A DNA stretch of 64,000 nt from Thiobacter sp. AK1 (GCF_039822265.1 NZ_JBAJEX010000001.1:124001-188000), one strand, 5' to 3'; counted from the first letter of the stretch, positions 9,711 through 21,338 are shown. Notes: generated by a model from the sequence alone, not told the origin. A program made the numbers and translations.

Positions 9711-9878
9711 CTGCTCGCCAAGGGTGTCAATCTCCCGCCTCAGCCACGGGTCCACCAGGAAATCAAGACGCTTGCACAACGGGACAATGTCAACCCACGC
9801 GCCATCGCGCGCCTGGTGAGCAAAGAAGCGAGGCTCACGGACGAAGCTGTGCAACAACTCCAGGAAAGCGTAACCTGA
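9711..9878 (+). pseudogene. Remnant of an HDOD-domain gene
   Basis: A 55-codon open stretch without a canonical start encodes LLAKGVNLPPQPRV, then KTLAQRDNVNPRAIARLVSK, ending at TGA. This resembles the first ~45 residues of HDOD signalling domains, which begin with a similar L-P-x-x-P followed by ARL. No catalytic or partner domain follows, so it is read as a decayed fragment. The remaining bases of 9543-9904 show only the terminator. Identification is by recall of the family pattern. Confidence 0.4.
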
Positions 9879-9904
9879 CACGCAGCGCGTTCAACGCGCC
9901 CGTT

Positions 9905-12900
9905 TCACCCCAGCCAGCGGCGCGCGTTGCGGAACATGCGCAACCACGGGCCGTCCTCGCCCCATTCCGGCGAATGCCAGGAATGTTGCACGGTGCGGAA
10001 CAGGCGCTCGGGATGGGGCATCATGATGGTGAAGCGCCCATCCGGTGTGGTGAGGCCGGTGATGCCTTCCGGCGAGCCATTGGGATTCATGGGATAGGTT
10101 TCCGTGGGCCGCCCATGATGGTCCACATAGCGTAGCGCTACACAGGCGCGGGCGCGCTGCTCGGGGCTGGCGAATTCCGCGTAACCCTCGCCGTGGGCCA
10201 CCACGATGGGTAGCCGGCTGCCTGCCATGTCGCGCAAGAAGATGGATGGGCTGTCCGTCACTTCCACCAGCACGAAGCGGGCCTCGAACTGTTCCGATTT
10301 GTTGCGCACGAAATGCGGCCAGTTCTCCGCCCCGGGGATGCTCTCGTGCAAGTTGCTCATCATCTGGCAGCCATTGCACACCCCCAAGGCGAAGGAGTCT
10401 TCCCGCCGAAAGAAGGCCTCGAATTCGTCGCGGGCGCGGGCATTGAACAAAATGGACTTGGCCCAGCCCTCGCCTGCCCCCAACACGTCGCCGTAGGAGA
10501 AGCCGCCGCAGGCGACGAAGCCGGCGAAGTCCTTGAGGGACGCGCGCCCGCAGATGATGTCGCTCATGTGCACATCCACCGACTCGAAGCCGGCGCGGTG
10601 GAAGGCGGCGGCCATCTCCACCTGGCCATTCACGCCTTGCTCGCGGAGGATGGCCACACGCGGGCGAGCACCGGTGGCGATGAAGGGAGCGGCAATGTCC
10701 TCGGCCGGATCGAAGGTGAGCTTGACATTGAGGCCCGGATCGTCGGTCTTGAGCAGCCCGTCGAACTCCTGCTGGGCGCACAGCGGGTTGTCGCGCAAGC
10801 GTTGCATGTGGAAGCTGGTCTCGGCCCAGATGCGCTGCAGGTGCGCGCGCGGGGCGGCATAGATTTCCGCCCCGTTGCGCAGCAGACGAATGGTGTCATC
10901 CCGGTTCAGGGTACCGATCACGTGCAGTTCGCTGCGAAGTCCAGCGGCAAAAAAGGCGTCGAGCACCGCGGGGGTGTCGGCGCGTCGCACCTGCAGCACC
11001 GCTCCCAGCTCCTCATTGAAGAGCACCGGATAGATGTGGGGCGAATCAACACCCGGCGGCAGCTCCGGTTCCGGTTCGCCGCGCCGTTCCACACCCACGC
11101 GGATCTGATCGAAGCAGAGCTCGTCCAGCTCCACCGTGATACCGGTATGGCCGGCGAAGGCCATCTCGCATAGGGTCGCCCACAGACCGCCGTCGGAGCG
11201 GTCGTGATAGGCGAGGAGCTTGCCGGCGCGGTTGAGGGACTGCACGGTTTCGAAGAAGGCCTTGAGCTTGTCGGGGTTCACCACGTCGGGGCAGCGGTCG
11301 CCCAGCTGGCCATAGACCTGGGCGAGGGCGGAGCCTCCCAAGCGGCCGCGTCCCGCGCCCAGATCGATGAGGATCAGATCGGTCTCACCGCAATCGCTGC
11401 GCAACTGGGGCGTGAGAGTCCGTCGGGCGTCGTACACCGGCGCAAAGCCCGACACGATCAGAGACACCGGCGCCGTGACTTCCTTGCGCTGGCCATTTTC
11501 TTCCCAGACGGTTTTCATGGAGAGAGAATCCTTGCCCACCGGAATGGCAAGGCCCAGCGCGGGACAGAGCTCCATGCCCACCGCACGCACCGTGTCGAAT
11601 AATGCGGCGTCCTCGCCCGGATGCCCGGCGGGCGCCATCCAGTTGGCAGATAGCTTGATGTCCGACAATTCGGCGATGGGTGCAGCGGCCAGATTGGTGA
11701 TCACTTCCCCCACCGCCATGCGCCCGGAGGCGGGCGCGTCGATCAAGGCAAGCGGCGTGCGCTCACCGAGGGCAAAGGCTTCGCCCAGATAGGTGTCGTA
11801 GCCCATCAGCGTGACGGCGCAATCCGCCACCGGCACCTGCCACGGCCCCACCATCTGGTCGCGCGCAGTGAGCCCGCCCACGGTACGGTCGCCGATTGTG
11901 ATGAGGAAAGTCTTGGCCGCTACGCTGGGTAGACGCAAGACCCGTTCCACGGCCTCCGCAAGACGCATGGGGGAGAAGTCCAGCGCCGGCAGCTTGCGTT
12001 CCAGATGGGTCACTTCCCGCGTCATTCGTGGCGGCTTACCCAGAATGACGTCGAGATCCACGTCCACCGGCAAGTTGCCGAAATGGGGATCCTCCACGCG
12101 CAGATGAGGCTCGGCGGTCGCCGTGCCGAGAACGGCAAACGGACAGCGCTCCCGTTCGCAGATCGCCCGGAACAGATCGAGGCGCTCCGGACGGATGGCG
12201 AGCACGTAGCGCTCCTGGGCCTCGTTGCACCAGATCTGCATGGGTGACATGCCGGGTTCCTCGATGGGAATCGCGCGCAGATCGAGCCGCGCGCCGTGGT
12301 GGCTCGCATGCACCAGCTCGGGCAGGGCGTTGGACAGACCGCCCGCCCCCACGTCGTGGATAGAGAGGATGGGATTGGCCTCGCCCAATTGCCAGCAGCG
12401 GTCGATCACCTCCTGGGCACGGCGCTGCATCTCAGGATTACCCCGCTGCACGGAATCGAAATCCAGGTTCTCGGCGTTGGCGCCAGTATTCATGCTGGAG
12501 GCCGCCCCGCCCCCCAGGCCGATCAAAAGCCCCGGCCCGCCCAGCTGAATGAGCAGCGCCCCCGGCGCCACCTCGTGCTTAGCGACGTGTGCGGCCGAAA
12601 TGTTGCCGATGCCCCCGGCGAGCATGATGGGCTTGTGATAACCACGCATCTCGCCGGCCACCCATTGTTCATAGGTGCGGAAATAACCCGCCAGAGTGGG
12701 ACGCCCAAACTCGTTGTTGAAAGCCGCCGCCCCGATAGGCCCCTCCAGCATGATCGACAGCGCCGAAGCAATACGCTCGGGCCGGCCGTAGGGCTTGGCT
12801 TCCCAGGGCTGCTCGAAGCCTGGAATCGCCAGGTTAGACACGGAAAAACCGGTGAGCCCGGCCTTGGGCTTGGCGCCCCTGCCGGTGGCGCCCTCGTCGC

Positions 12901-13864
12901 GGATCTCGCCCCCCGCGCCCGTGGCCGCCCCGGGGAAGGGGGAGATCGCCGTGGGATGGTTGTGGGTCTCCACCTTCATCAGGATATGGGTGAGCTCGTC
13001 GTGGAACCGGTAGCGGCCGGTGCTCGGATCAGGGTAGAAACGCGCCACCGGCGCCCCTTCCATGACAGCGGCATTATCGGAATAGGCCACCAGCGTGCCT
13101 TGCGGGTGCCGCTCGTGCGTGTGGCGGATCATGGCGAACAGGCTTTTACCCTGCCTATGTCCATCGATGACCCATTCGGCGTTGAAGATCTTGTGCCGGC
13201 AGTGCTCGGAGTTGGCCTGCGCAAACATCATGAGCTCGACGTCGGTGGGATTGCGCGCAAGGCGCGTGAAATTCTCCACCAGATAGTCGATCTCCTCTGG
13301 GGAAAGCGCGAGCCCCATTTCCCGATTCGCCGCCACCAGCGCCGCGCGGCCGCCGGTGAGGATGTCCACCGTCGCCAATGGCCGGGGACTATGGTGGGCA
13401 AACAATTCGCTCACGCGATCGAGCTCGGTGAGCACGGTCTCGGTCATGCGATCGTGGATCAGGGGAAACAGGGCGCGCCGCTCTGCCGCCTCCAGCGGCG
13501 CCCAGCCAGGCTTGCGCAGATACCAGGCCACGCCCCGCTCGATGCGCTCCACCGCATCAAGGCCGCAACGGCGCGCAATGTCCGTGGCCTTGGAAGACCA
13601 GGGCGAAATCGTGCCGATGCGCGGCACCACCAGAATGAGATCGCCCCGCGCATCCCCCGCCTCGCCTGCCGGGCCATAGCTGAGCAGCCGCTCGAGACGG
13701 CTACGCTCCTCGGGCGTCAAGGGGCGGCTGATGGCGGCAAAGTGCCAAAACTCGGCGTGCACCCCGGTGATCGAGGGCACCAGGGTGGTGAGGGTTTGGC
13801 TGAGTTTGTCGAGACGGAGAGGGGACAGGGCGCTGCGTCCGCGCAGCTGGATGATCTGGGACAT
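9905..13864 (-). CDS. purL: Phosphoribosylformylglycinamidine synthase (large form)
   Basis: A 1319-residue single-chain FGAM synthase. It contains the N-terminal domain, two AIRS-like halves ([27 protein letters not shown]) and a C-terminal class I glutamine amidotransferase domain with the nucleophile in GVCNGCQMM around residue 1162 and the HGEGYAEF and PHPERLFR segments. It uses ATP and glutamine to convert FGAR to FGAM in purine synthesis. Full length, single gene, no nearby pur genes. Confidence 0.97.
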   Translation of the reverse strand: MSQIIQLRGRSALSPLRLDKLSQTLTTLVPSITGVHAEFWHFAAISRPLTPEERSRLERLLSYGPAGEAGDARGDLILVVPRIGTISPWSSKATDIARRCGLDAVERIERGVAWYLRKPGWAPLEAAERRALFPLIHDRMTETVLTELDRVSELFAHHSPRPLATVDILTGGRAALVAANREMGLALSPEEIDYLVENFTRLARNPTDVELMMFAQANSEHCRHKIFNAEWVIDGHRQGKSLFAMIRHTHERHPQGTLVAYSDNAAVMEGAPVARFYPDPSTGRYRFHDELTHILMKVETHNHPTAISPFPGAATGAGGEIRDEGATGRGAKPKAGLTGFSVSNLAIPGFEQPWEAKPYGRPERIASALSIMLEGPIGAAAFNNEFGRPTLAGYFRTYEQWVAGEMRGYHKPIMLAGGIGNISAAHVAKHEVAPGALLIQLGGPGLLIGLGGGAASSMNTGANAENLDFDSVQRGNPEMQRRAQEVIDRCWQLGEANPILSIHDVGAGGLSNALPELVHASHHGARLDLRAIPIEEPGMSPMQIWCNEAQERYVLAIRPERLDLFRAICERERCPFAVLGTATAEPHLRVEDPHFGNLPVDVDLDVILGKPPRMTREVTHLERKLPALDFSPMRLAEAVERVLRLPSVAAKTFLITIGDRTVGGLTARDQMVGPWQVPVADCAVTLMGYDTYLGEAFALGERTPLALIDAPASGRMAVGEVITNLAAAPIAELSDIKLSANWMAPAGHPGEDAALFDTVRAVGMELCPALGLAIPVGKDSLSMKTVWEENGQRKEVTAPVSLIVSGFAPVYDARRTLTPQLRSDCGETDLILIDLGAGRGRLGGSALAQVYGQLGDRCPDVVNPDKLKAFFETVQSLNRAGKLLAYHDRSDGGLWATLCEMAFAGHTGITVELDELCFDQIRVGVERRGEPEPELPPGVDSPHIYPVLFNEELGAVLQVRRADTPAVLDAFFAAGLRSELHVIGTLNRDDTIRLLRNGAEIYAAPRAHLQRIWAETSFHMQRLRDNPLCAQQEFDGLLKTDDPGLNVKLTFDPAEDIAAPFIATGARPRVAILREQGVNGQVEMAAAFHRAGFESVDVHMSDIICGRASLKDFAGFVACGGFSYGDVLGAGEGWAKSILFNARARDEFEAFFRREDSFALGVCNGCQMMSNLHESIPGAENWPHFVRNKSEQFEARFVLVEVTDSPSIFLRDMAGSRLPIVVAHGEGYAEFASPEQRARACVALRYVDHHGRPTETYPMNPNGSPEGITGLTTPDGRFTIMMPHPERLFRTVQHSWHSPEWGEDGPWLRMFRNARRWLG

Positions 13865-13933
13865 GTTCCGGATTTCGCAGGGGAAACCGGAATTTTACCC
13901 GAAACCGTTCCACACCGGGCGCGGCGGGCGTCG

Positions 13934-14140
13934 TCATTGCCGCGTGTCGAGCTTTTCCTTCCAACGTGCCACGCAGTCCAGGCCACAGAAATACTGGACG
14001 TAGTCCGGACCTTCCGCGGTGAGCGCCACATCGGCCGGAATTTCGGCCAGACACGTGGCGCAGGACACGATCTCGCAGGCTTCAGTCTGCTCGCAGTTGA
14101 CGATGGGCGCACCCCCCGGATTCACTTTCTCGCTTGCCAT
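13934..14140 (-). CDS. Small zinc-ribbon-like protein (DUF3330 type)
   Basis: A 68-residue protein with cysteine pairs SCATC and FCGLDC, plus earlier cysteines (NCEQTEAC), spaced as in a metal-binding treble-clef or ribbon. The pattern YVQYFCGLDCVARW resembles DUF3330. No catalytic residues. It precedes purL on the same strand with a 69-bp gap and is divergent from nnr. Function unknown. Confidence 0.6.
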   Translation of the reverse strand: MASEKVNPGGAPIVNCEQTEACEIVSCATCLAEIPADVALTAEGPDYVQYFCGLDCVARWKEKLDTRQ

Positions 14141-14228
14141 GGTCGCCTCCTTGCGCAGCTAGCGACATTCATCCCCATGCTATATTGCGGCAGTCCTCTC
14201 ACCGAGTTTAGACCGCTATCCTGCGCGA

Positions 14229-15725
14229 ATGTCCCATCCCCTGCCTATCTATCCTGCCGCCGGTATCCGCGAAATCGAACGCGCCGTGCCCATCGGCCCT
14301 GATTCTCCCAGCCTGATGGAGCGCGCCGGCTTGGCGTGCGCGGAACTGGCCCGCACCCTCGCCACGGACCCACGCCCCATCCTGGTTTTGGCCGGTCCCG
14401 GCAACAATGGTGGCGATGCCCTGGTGGCGGCGCGCTGGCTCAAGCAATGGTTCTATCGGGTGGAGGTCGTCTCCCGTGCGGACGAGGCCCGTCTGCCACC
14501 GGATGCAGCCACGGCGCTGGCGGCCTGGCGTGCCGTCGGGGGATCCTGCCAACCGGATCTGCCGGAGAAGCGCGACTGGGGCCTGGTGATCGACGGCCTG
14601 TTCGGCATTGGGCTTACCCGCCCCTTGGACGCCCCCTATGCGGACTGGGTGCAGCGTGTGAACGCGCTCGCCGTGCCCATCCTGGCACTGGACGTGCCCA
14701 GCGGCCTCGACGCGGATACGGGCTGCAGCCACGGTGTCGCCATCCGCGCCCAGCACACTGTCACCTTTCTTGCCCTCAAGCCAGGTTTGCTCACGGCGAA
14801 TGGTCCAGACCACTGCGGCCAACTGCATCTGCGCACGTTGGACGTGCTGGCGCCCATGTATCATCCGGCGTCCGGCTGGCTCCTCGATGAGCACCTGGTG
14901 CGTGGCCTTTTACCACCCCGCCCGCTCAACAGCCACAAGGGGCTGTTCGGCTCGGTGGGCATTCTCGGCGGGGCGGCCGGCATGACCGGCGCGGCGCTGC
15001 TGGCGGGACGCGCCGCGCTTCACGTCGGCGCCGGTCGTGTCTATCTCGGGTTGCTCGATGACGATGCACCCGCCGTGGATCCCCTGCAGCCGGAGCTGAT
15101 GCTGCGCCCGGCGGGCCATCTGCTGGACGCGCCCCATCTCAACGTGCTGGTGGCAGGCCCCGGTCTAGGCCGCTCGGCGGCGGCCGTCGGCTATTTGCAA
15201 CACGTGCTGGCGGCCGATGCGCCGCTGGTATTGGACGCCGATGCCCTCAATCTGATCGCTGCCAGCGATGCCCTGAAGGCGCGCATCGCGCAACGCAAGG
15301 CGCCCACGCTGATGACGCCCCATCCTGCGGAAGCCGCCCGCCTCGTGGGGGCGAGCATCGGCGACGTGCTGTGCCAGCGGGTGGAAATCGCGAGCCTGAT
15401 CGCAGTGCGCTTTAACGCCTTCGTGGCACTGAAAGGCGTGGGCACCGTCTGCGCCATGCCCAATGCCACCTGGTTCATCAATGCGAGCGGGAACCCGGGC
15501 TTGGCCAGCCCCGGCACTGGCGACGTGCTGGCCGGCATCTTGGGCGCCCTGCTCGCACAAGGGCTGTCCCCCCGCGACGCACTGCTCCTTGGCGTCTATC
15601 TGCATGGCGCCGCTGCCGACCGCTTGCGGGAACGGGGCATCGGCCCGGTGGGAATGACCGCTTCCGAGGTGATCGGCGCGGCGCGCGACCTGCTCAACGA
15701 ATGGGTGTATGGCCTCAGCCGATGA
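14229..15725 (+). CDS. nnr: Bifunctional NAD(P)H-hydrate repair enzyme (epimerase/dehydratase)
   Basis: A 498-residue fusion: N-terminal YjeF_N epimerase (GPGNNGGDALVAAR; LDVPSGLDADTG) and C-terminal ADP-dependent dehydratase of the ribokinase-like fold (HKGLFGSVGILGGAAGMTGA; AGPGLGRS; NASGNPGLASPGTGDVLAG). Together they repair hydrated NADH and NADPH. The gene converges on and overlaps the TauE-like gene by 11 bp. Confidence 0.95.
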   Translation: MSHPLPIYPAAGIREIERAVPIGPDSPSLMERAGLACAELARTLATDPRPILVLAGPGNNGGDALVAARWLKQWFYRVEVVSRADEARLPPDAATALAAWRAVGGSCQPDLPEKRDWGLVIDGLFGIGLTRPLDAPYADWVQRVNALAVPILALDVPSGLDADTGCSHGVAIRAQHTVTFLALKPGLLTANGPDHCGQLHLRTLDVLAPMYHPASGWLLDEHLVRGLLPPRPLNSHKGLFGSVGILGGAAGMTGAALLAGRAALHVGAGRVYLGLLDDDAPAVDPLQPELMLRPAGHLLDAPHLNVLVAGPGLGRSAAAVGYLQHVLAADAPLVLDADALNLIAASDALKARIAQRKAPTLMTPHPAEAARLVGASIGDVLCQRVEIASLIAVRFNAFVALKGVGTVCAMPNATWFINASGNPGLASPGTGDVLAGILGALLAQGLSPRDALLLGVYLHGAAADRLRERGIGPVGMTASEVIGAARDLLNEWVYGLSR

Positions 15726-16470
15726 TGAGGCGCGCGCCGATGAGGATGGTCACGGCCTCGAACGCGCGCTTGATCCAGACATTGCCCTTCTTCAGGGCAA
15801 AATGAGCGCCGGCGTAGCCCCCCAATAGGGAGCCAGCCAGCAAGGCCGGCATCCAGTCCCAGGCGATGCGGCCTATCCAGCCCAGCACGAGGGCGCCGGT
15901 GCCGTTCCAGAACACGCCGCACAGCACCAGCGTATAGGCCACCGCGCGCTTGTAGTCCAGCCCAAACCAGCGCACCAGCCACAGGGTGAGGAACAGTCCC
16001 GTGCCGGAGGTAATGGAACCGTTCAACACACCAATGCCAAAAAGCCCCAGCAGGCCGACCGCGAGCGCCTTGCCTTCCCGGTTGCGTGGCGCATGTTCCA
16101 GCCCGAGCCGAGGTCTGAACACGGAATAGAGACCTAAGCCCATGGTGAGTACGCCCAGCGCCACCGTGGCCCAGCGCTCCGGCAGCCGCAAGATGGTGTA
16201 GGCGCCCAGCACCACACCCGGCAACCCCGCGCCCAGGATGAGTAGGGAAAAGCGCCGCTCCAGAGTACTCTCTCGGAGATGGCGCAGCGTCGCACCGAGG
16301 CCGAGGGCGACGCTGGCCACCTTGTGCGTGGCGAGCGCGATGCCGAAGGGCAGTCCGAGAAAGATCAGCATGGGAAACTGGATCAGCCCCGCCCCGCCGC
16401 CTGAGAGGGCGGAAAACCAGTTGGCGACGAAAGAGGCGAGGAATAGGATCAGCTGGCCCAACGAATCCAT
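15715..16470 (-). CDS. TauE/SafE-family anion exporter-like membrane protein
   Basis: A 251-residue protein with about eight hydrophobic segments and the two-fold repeat typical of TauE/SafE (GGGAGLIQFPMLIFLGLP at the N-terminus; GLLGIFGIGVL-like and SGTGLFLTLW in the second half). Family members move sulfite, sulfonates or other small anions across the inner membrane. Last gene of the apparent arsB-crcB-DUF190-tauE series, 7 bp behind the DUF190 gene; the substrate here is unknown. Confidence 0.82.
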   Translation of the reverse strand: MDSLGQLILFLASFVANWFSALSGGGAGLIQFPMLIFLGLPFGIALATHKVASVALGLGATLRHLRESTLERRFSLLILGAGLPGVVLGAYTILRLPERWATVALGVLTMGLGLYSVFRPRLGLEHAPRNREGKALAVGLLGLFGIGVLNGSITSGTGLFLTLWLVRWFGLDYKRAVAYTLVLCGVFWNGTGALVLGWIGRIAWDWMPALLAGSLLGGYAGAHFALKKGNVWIKRAFEAVTILIGARLIIG

Positions 16471-16477
16471 GGGCCCT

Positions 16478-16801
16478 TCAGCCGGGCTGGCCGGTTACCC
16501 CGTGTTGGGCCGGCAACTTGGCGTAGAACAGGCTCAGTCCTTCCTCGCCGATACGTGCCAACAGGCGCTCGGCATCCGCCTCCGAGGTGACGAAGCCCAC
16601 CTCCACCGGCAGATCGCCCGCGAGCTCGAAGAAGGTTTCCTCATGCATCACGCCATGCCGCCCATAACCGGCGATGGCACGAAAGGCGGAGCCGCCTGGA
16701 ATGCCCAACGCATGGGCCTGTTCCAGCAGCCATTCATAGAGCAGTCGGCCCCGGTGACGCTGGTTTTCTTCGGTGTAGATCTTGAGAAACACATCGGCCA
16801 T
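16478..16801 (-). CDS. DUF190-family protein
   Basis: A 107-residue PII-like fold protein with the pattern GRLLYEWLLEQAHALGIPGGSAFRAIAGYG typical of DUF190. These proteins are often encoded next to crcB, as here (4-bp gap), and are thought to accompany fluoride export. No catalytic motif is visible. Confidence 0.85.
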   Translation of the reverse strand: MADVFLKIYTEENQRHRGRLLYEWLLEQAHALGIPGGSAFRAIAGYGRHGVMHEETFFELAGDLPVEVGFVTSEADAERLLARIGEEGLSLFYAKLPAQHGVTGQPG

Positions 16802-16805
16802 GGGA

Positions 16806-17189
16806 TCACCCCCTGATTAGTTTGAACGTCCAGATGCCGAGCACGGTGAGGCCCAAGGAACCCAAGAGATGAACCGTCGCGGCGGCAACCGCCCAGGCGA
16901 ACTGCTCCCGCAAGAGGAGCGTCACCACCTCTGCGGAAAAAGTGGAAAACGTGGTAAGCGCGCCCAGGAAGCCGGTGACCACGAACAACCGCCATTCCGG
17001 CGCCAGGCCGGCGTGGTGCCCGAAAAACGCAACCGCCAAGCCCACGAGATAGCCCCCCATGAGATTGACGGCCAAGGTGCCTAAGGGCAGCGTGGGGAAG
17101 AAGGGATTGAGCCAGATGGCAAGCCCCCAGCGTAGCCAGGCTCCCAACACGGCCCCCGCCGCCACCGCAAGCAGGGCGTAGATATTCAT
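16806..17189 (-). CDS. crcB: Fluoride channel CrcB/Fluc
   Basis: A 127-residue protein with four membrane helices and the Fluc motifs GAWLRWGL, GTLAVNLMGGYLVG and GFLGALTTFSTFS. Dual-topology dimers export fluoride. Only 36 bp separate it from arsB upstream, with no room for a crcB-type riboswitch, so expression probably depends on the arsB promoter. Confidence 0.92.
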   Translation of the reverse strand: MNIYALLAVAAGAVLGAWLRWGLAIWLNPFFPTLPLGTLAVNLMGGYLVGLAVAFFGHHAGLAPEWRLFVVTGFLGALTTFSTFSAEVVTLLLREQFAWAVAAATVHLLGSLGLTVLGIWTFKLIRG

Positions 17190-17225
17190 GAATCGCCTCC
17201 GGAAAAACGCAAGGATACCCCGTCC

Positions 17226-18497
<1,272 letters not shown>

Positions 18498-18612
18498 CAG
18501 CGCGAGGGTGAGCAGAAAAATGCCGAGGGCGAGGATCGCGACGCTCCCTGAGTGGACGGGCCGCCAATCTACCCGACGCCTGCGGCGGCGCCAAGTGCAG
18601 GCGGCGGTCCCC

Positions 18613-18648
18613 TTGACATCATTTCAACGGTTATTGTAGTATTGAATC
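18613..18648 (+). promoter_or_regulatory. arsR promoter with inverted repeat, leaderless start
   Basis: A -35 TTGACA (18613-18618) and -10 TAGTAT (18637-18642) are 18 bp apart. The half-sites TTCAA (18623-18627) and TTGAA (18642-18646) form an inverted repeat covering the spacer and -10, a likely ArsR operator. Only six bases separate the -10 from the GTG start, so the transcript should be leaderless. Confidence 0.6.
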
Positions 18649-19023
18649 GTGGATAACCAAGCAGCCGTCGAACTTCTCGAGTCCCTCGCCTCCGGCCCCC
18701 GCCTGAGCGTCTATCGCCTGCTGGTGAAGCACGGCTCGGCGGGACTGGTGGCGGGCGAAATCGCCGGCACCCTGGGGCTTGCCCCCAGCAACCTGTCCTT
18801 CCATCTCAAGGCGCTGGCCCAGGCGGGGCTGGTGACCCCGGTGCAGGAAGGCCGCTTCATGCGCTACCGCGCCAACATTCCCCTGATGCTGGAACTCATC
18901 GCCTACCTCACCGAGGAATGCTGCGCCCACCAGCCCGGCGAGTGCGCCAGCCTGCGAGCGGCCTCGCCCTGTTCCGAGGCCGTACTGCCTCCCCTCAAGA
19001 CGAAACCTGGAGTCAAAGCATGA
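18649..19023 (+). CDS. arsR: ArsR-family metalloid-responsive repressor
   Basis: A 124-residue winged-helix repressor starting at GTG. The recognition region is LAPSNLSFHLKALAQAGLV. It lacks the classical ELCVCDL site; instead cysteines C91, C92 and C99 (ECCAHQPGEC) lie in the C-terminal part, like the C-terminal triad of the Acidithiobacillus ferrooxidans ArsR type. It probably senses As(III) or Sb(III). Its stop overlaps the start of the rhodanese gene, and it is divergent from arsB, so it likely controls both arms. Confidence 0.85.
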   Translation: MDNQAAVELLESLASGPRLSVYRLLVKHGSAGLVAGEIAGTLGLAPSNLSFHLKALAQAGLVTPVQEGRFMRYRANIPLMLELIAYLTEECCAHQPGECASLRAASPCSEAVLPPLKTKPGVKA

Positions 19024-19940
19024 AACGCCTGATCCTGCTGTTCGCCGCCCTGCTGGCGATCGCCCCGGCCGCCTTCGCCGACCGTTCCTTCCTCGTGGAT
19101 GCGGACTGGCTCGCCGGCCAGATGAAAAACCCCAAGCTGGTGGTGCTGGAGGTGCGCTACCACCCCCACCGCTACTTCACCGTGGGCCACATTCCAGGAG
19201 CCATCCAGGTGCAGCGCTTCAAGGACCTGGGCGATAACGCGGGGCGCTCCATCATGCTGTTTCCGAGCCGGGACAAATTCCAGGCCACGCTGCGCGGCTG
19301 GGGCATCGACAACGACTCGCTGATCGTGCTCTACGACGACTCGCGCACGGCGCTCGCCGCTCGGCTTTACTTTCTGCTCGCGCTCTACGGCTACGACATG
19401 AGCCGGGTAAAGATCCTCGACGGCGGCACCGTGGAATGGACGGCCTTCAACGAATTGACCCAGAAGCCGACGTTACCGCGCAAGCGCGGCACCGTCACCC
19501 TCAAACCCGCGGACCGGCGCCTGTTCGTGGAATGGCCGCAGGTCTATGACGACGTGCTGTCGCGGCGCGACCCGAACATCGTGCTGGTGGATGCCCGCCC
19601 CCACGACATGTACACCGGCAAGGTGGTACGCCACGCGATCCAGCCGGGCCACATTCCGGGCGCCATCAACGTGGTAAGCCTGGATGGCACCGATGCGCAA
19701 ACCCAGAAATGGCTGTCCGAGGAGCAGCTCGCCGCCCTCTACAAGGACGTGCCCCGCGACAAGACCGTCTATCTGTACTGCCACGACGGCTTCCGCATGA
19801 GCCTCGGCTGGCTGCAGCTGAAGTCCCTGGGCTACCAGGACGTGCGCGTGCTCAACGGCGGCTGGAGCATTTGGGACCGGGCCATGACCCTGCCGGTGGT
19901 CGAAGGCGAGCAGCCCTATGATGCCGACTTTTCACTTTGA
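19020..19940 (+). CDS. Periplasmic sulfurtransferase with two rhodanese domains
   Basis: A 306-residue protein with a signal peptide (cleavage after AAFA, residue ~20). Two rhodanese folds follow; the first has Asp in place of the catalytic cysteine (LYDDSRT), the second carries the active-site loop CHDGFRMS with Cys254. Such enzymes move sulfane sulfur from thiosulfate to cyanide or thiols. It starts by ATGA overlap with arsR, which ties it to metalloid stress; a link to thiolated arsenic is only a guess. Confidence 0.85.
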   Translation: MKRLILLFAALLAIAPAAFADRSFLVDADWLAGQMKNPKLVVLEVRYHPHRYFTVGHIPGAIQVQRFKDLGDNAGRSIMLFPSRDKFQATLRGWGIDNDSLIVLYDDSRTALAARLYFLLALYGYDMSRVKILDGGTVEWTAFNELTQKPTLPRKRGTVTLKPADRRLFVEWPQVYDDVLSRRDPNIVLVDARPHDMYTGKVVRHAIQPGHIPGAINVVSLDGTDAQTQKWLSEEQLAALYKDVPRDKTVYLYCHDGFRMSLGWLQLKSLGYQDVRVLNGGWSIWDRAMTLPVVEGEQPYDADFSL

Positions 19941-19949
19941 GGATTGCCC

Positions 19950-21014
19950 ATGAACACGGCTGACACCACCACAGCCAAAGCACCCCAGCCCCTGGGCCTG
20001 GGCGCCTGGATTGCCGCCATCGCGGTCGCGGCCGCACTCTGGCTGCTGGCCTATACCCATCTGACCGAATTCGCCGATTTCGTCGTCGGCGCCCTCGGCC
20101 TCTCGCGCAGCACCCACCTGGGCGAGGCGGTGCATTTCTTTTTCTACGACACCCCCAAGGTGCTGCTGCTGCTCGCAGGCATCGTGTTCCTCATGGGCAT
20201 CATCCAGACCTTCTTCGCGCCGGAGCGCACGCGCGCGCTGCTGTCCGGCCGGAAGCTCGGCATCGGGAATGTGCTGGCGGCGAGCCTCGGCATCGTCACG
20301 CCATTCTGCTCCTGCTCGGCGGTGCCGCTGTTCATCGGCTTTCTCTCCGCCGGCGTGCCGCTGGGCGTGACGTTCTCCTTCCTGATTTCGGCCCCCATGG
20401 TGAACGAGGTGGCGCTCGCCCTGCTGTTCGGCCTGTTCGGCTGGAAGGTGGCGGCGCTGTACCTGGGCCTAGGCCTGCTGGTAGCCATCGTCGCGGGGCT
20501 CATCATCGGCGAACTGAAAATGGAACGCCACCTGCAGGACTGGGTGCGTGCCATCCACATGGGCGAAGCCGCCGCCACCACCGGCGAGACCCTGGGCTGG
20601 GTCGATCGCTTCCGCGCCGGACTGCATCACGTGAAAGAGATCGTCGGCAAGGTCTGGCCCTATGTCCTCATCGGCATCGCCGTCGGCGCCGGCATCCATG
20701 GCTATGTGCCGGAAGACTTCATGGCCTCCATCATGGGCAAGGATGCGCCCTGGTGGTCCCTGCCGGCGGCGGTGGCCATCGGCGTGCCCATGTACACCAA
20801 CGCGGCCGGCGTGCTGCCCATCGTCGAAGCCCTGATCGGCAAGGGCGCGGCGCTGGGCACCACACTCGCCTTCATGATGAGCGTGATCGCCCTGTCGCTG
20901 CCGGAAGTGCTCATCCTGCGCAAGGTGCTCAAGCTGCCCCTCATCCTCGCCTTCGTGGGTGTGGTGTCGGCCGGCATCCTGCTGGTGGGCTACGTGTTCA
21001 ACGCCATTCTGTGA
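19950..21014 (+). CDS. Permease of the ArsP/SO_0444 type (DUF318)
   Basis: A 354-residue membrane protein with about eight to ten helices and the family motif TPFCSCSAVPLFIGFLSAG (two cysteines in the membrane), plus APMVNEVALALLFG and VPMYTNAAGVLPIVEAL. Relatives export trivalent organoarsenicals (ArsP) or Cu/Zn (SO_0444). ATG 19950 follows GAGG, 9 bp after the rhodanese stop. It is followed by a Cys-tailed protein and a small thioredoxin, a grouping seen with this permease class. Confidence 0.82.
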   Translation: MNTADTTTAKAPQPLGLGAWIAAIAVAAALWLLAYTHLTEFADFVVGALGLSRSTHLGEAVHFFFYDTPKVLLLLAGIVFLMGIIQTFFAPERTRALLSGRKLGIGNVLAASLGIVTPFCSCSAVPLFIGFLSAGVPLGVTFSFLISAPMVNEVALALLFGLFGWKVAALYLGLGLLVAIVAGLIIGELKMERHLQDWVRAIHMGEAAATTGETLGWVDRFRAGLHHVKEIVGKVWPYVLIGIAVGAGIHGYVPEDFMASIMGKDAPWWSLPAAVAIGVPMYTNAAGVLPIVEALIGKGAALGTTLAFMMSVIALSLPEVLILRKVLKLPLILAFVGVVSAGILLVGYVFNAIL

Positions 21015-21029
21015 TCCAAGGAGACCCCC

Positions 21030-21320
21030 ATGAGTGAAGTCACCCTGCATCCTTCCATCGTCGCCCTGGTGTCGCTCGCGGCAAACATCGCCGCCAACCA
21101 TCCGAAACAGGGCCTGTGCCAGGTGGACAAGCTCAAGTCCTATGGCGTGGCCAAGGAGCAGATCGACCTGGTGATCGAGATCGCGCGCCACATCCGCGAT
21201 GAAGCGGCACAGATGCTCGACGCCCGCTTCGACGAAGCCTATGCCGGCGCCGCACCAGCCGCACCCGAGCCTGCCGCCGCCTGCTGCACCCCCACGAAAT
21301 CCGGCGCATCCTGCTGCTGA
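21030..21320 (+). CDS. Small protein with Cys-rich tail, unknown function
   Basis: A 96-residue protein. The first ~65 residues are helical (PSIVALVSLAANIAANHP, QIDLVIEIARHIRDEA) with one cysteine (QGLCQV); the tail is Ala/Pro rich and ends CCTPTKSGASCC. The tail could bind soft metals or metalloids. It sits between the permease and the thioredoxin, whose own C-terminus is also Cys rich (CCSGGKCG). No confident family assignment. Confidence 0.65.
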   Translation: MSEVTLHPSIVALVSLAANIAANHPKQGLCQVDKLKSYGVAKEQIDLVIEIARHIRDEAAQMLDARFDEAYAGAAPAAPEPAAACCTPTKSGASCC

Positions 21321-21338
21321 ACCCGAGGAGACAATGCA

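Noticed and set aside
9696-9881. A 61-codon minus-strand frame
   Set aside because: Opposite to the HDOD-like remnant, which has the better family resemblance; no start signals.
12296-14302. A long plus-strand open frame opposite purL
   Set aside because: Antisense of a highly conserved gene, His/Arg-rich low-complexity translation, no ribosome-binding site.
17190-17225. Possible fluoride riboswitch before crcB
   Set aside because: Only 36 bp lie between arsB and crcB and no matching fold is visible.
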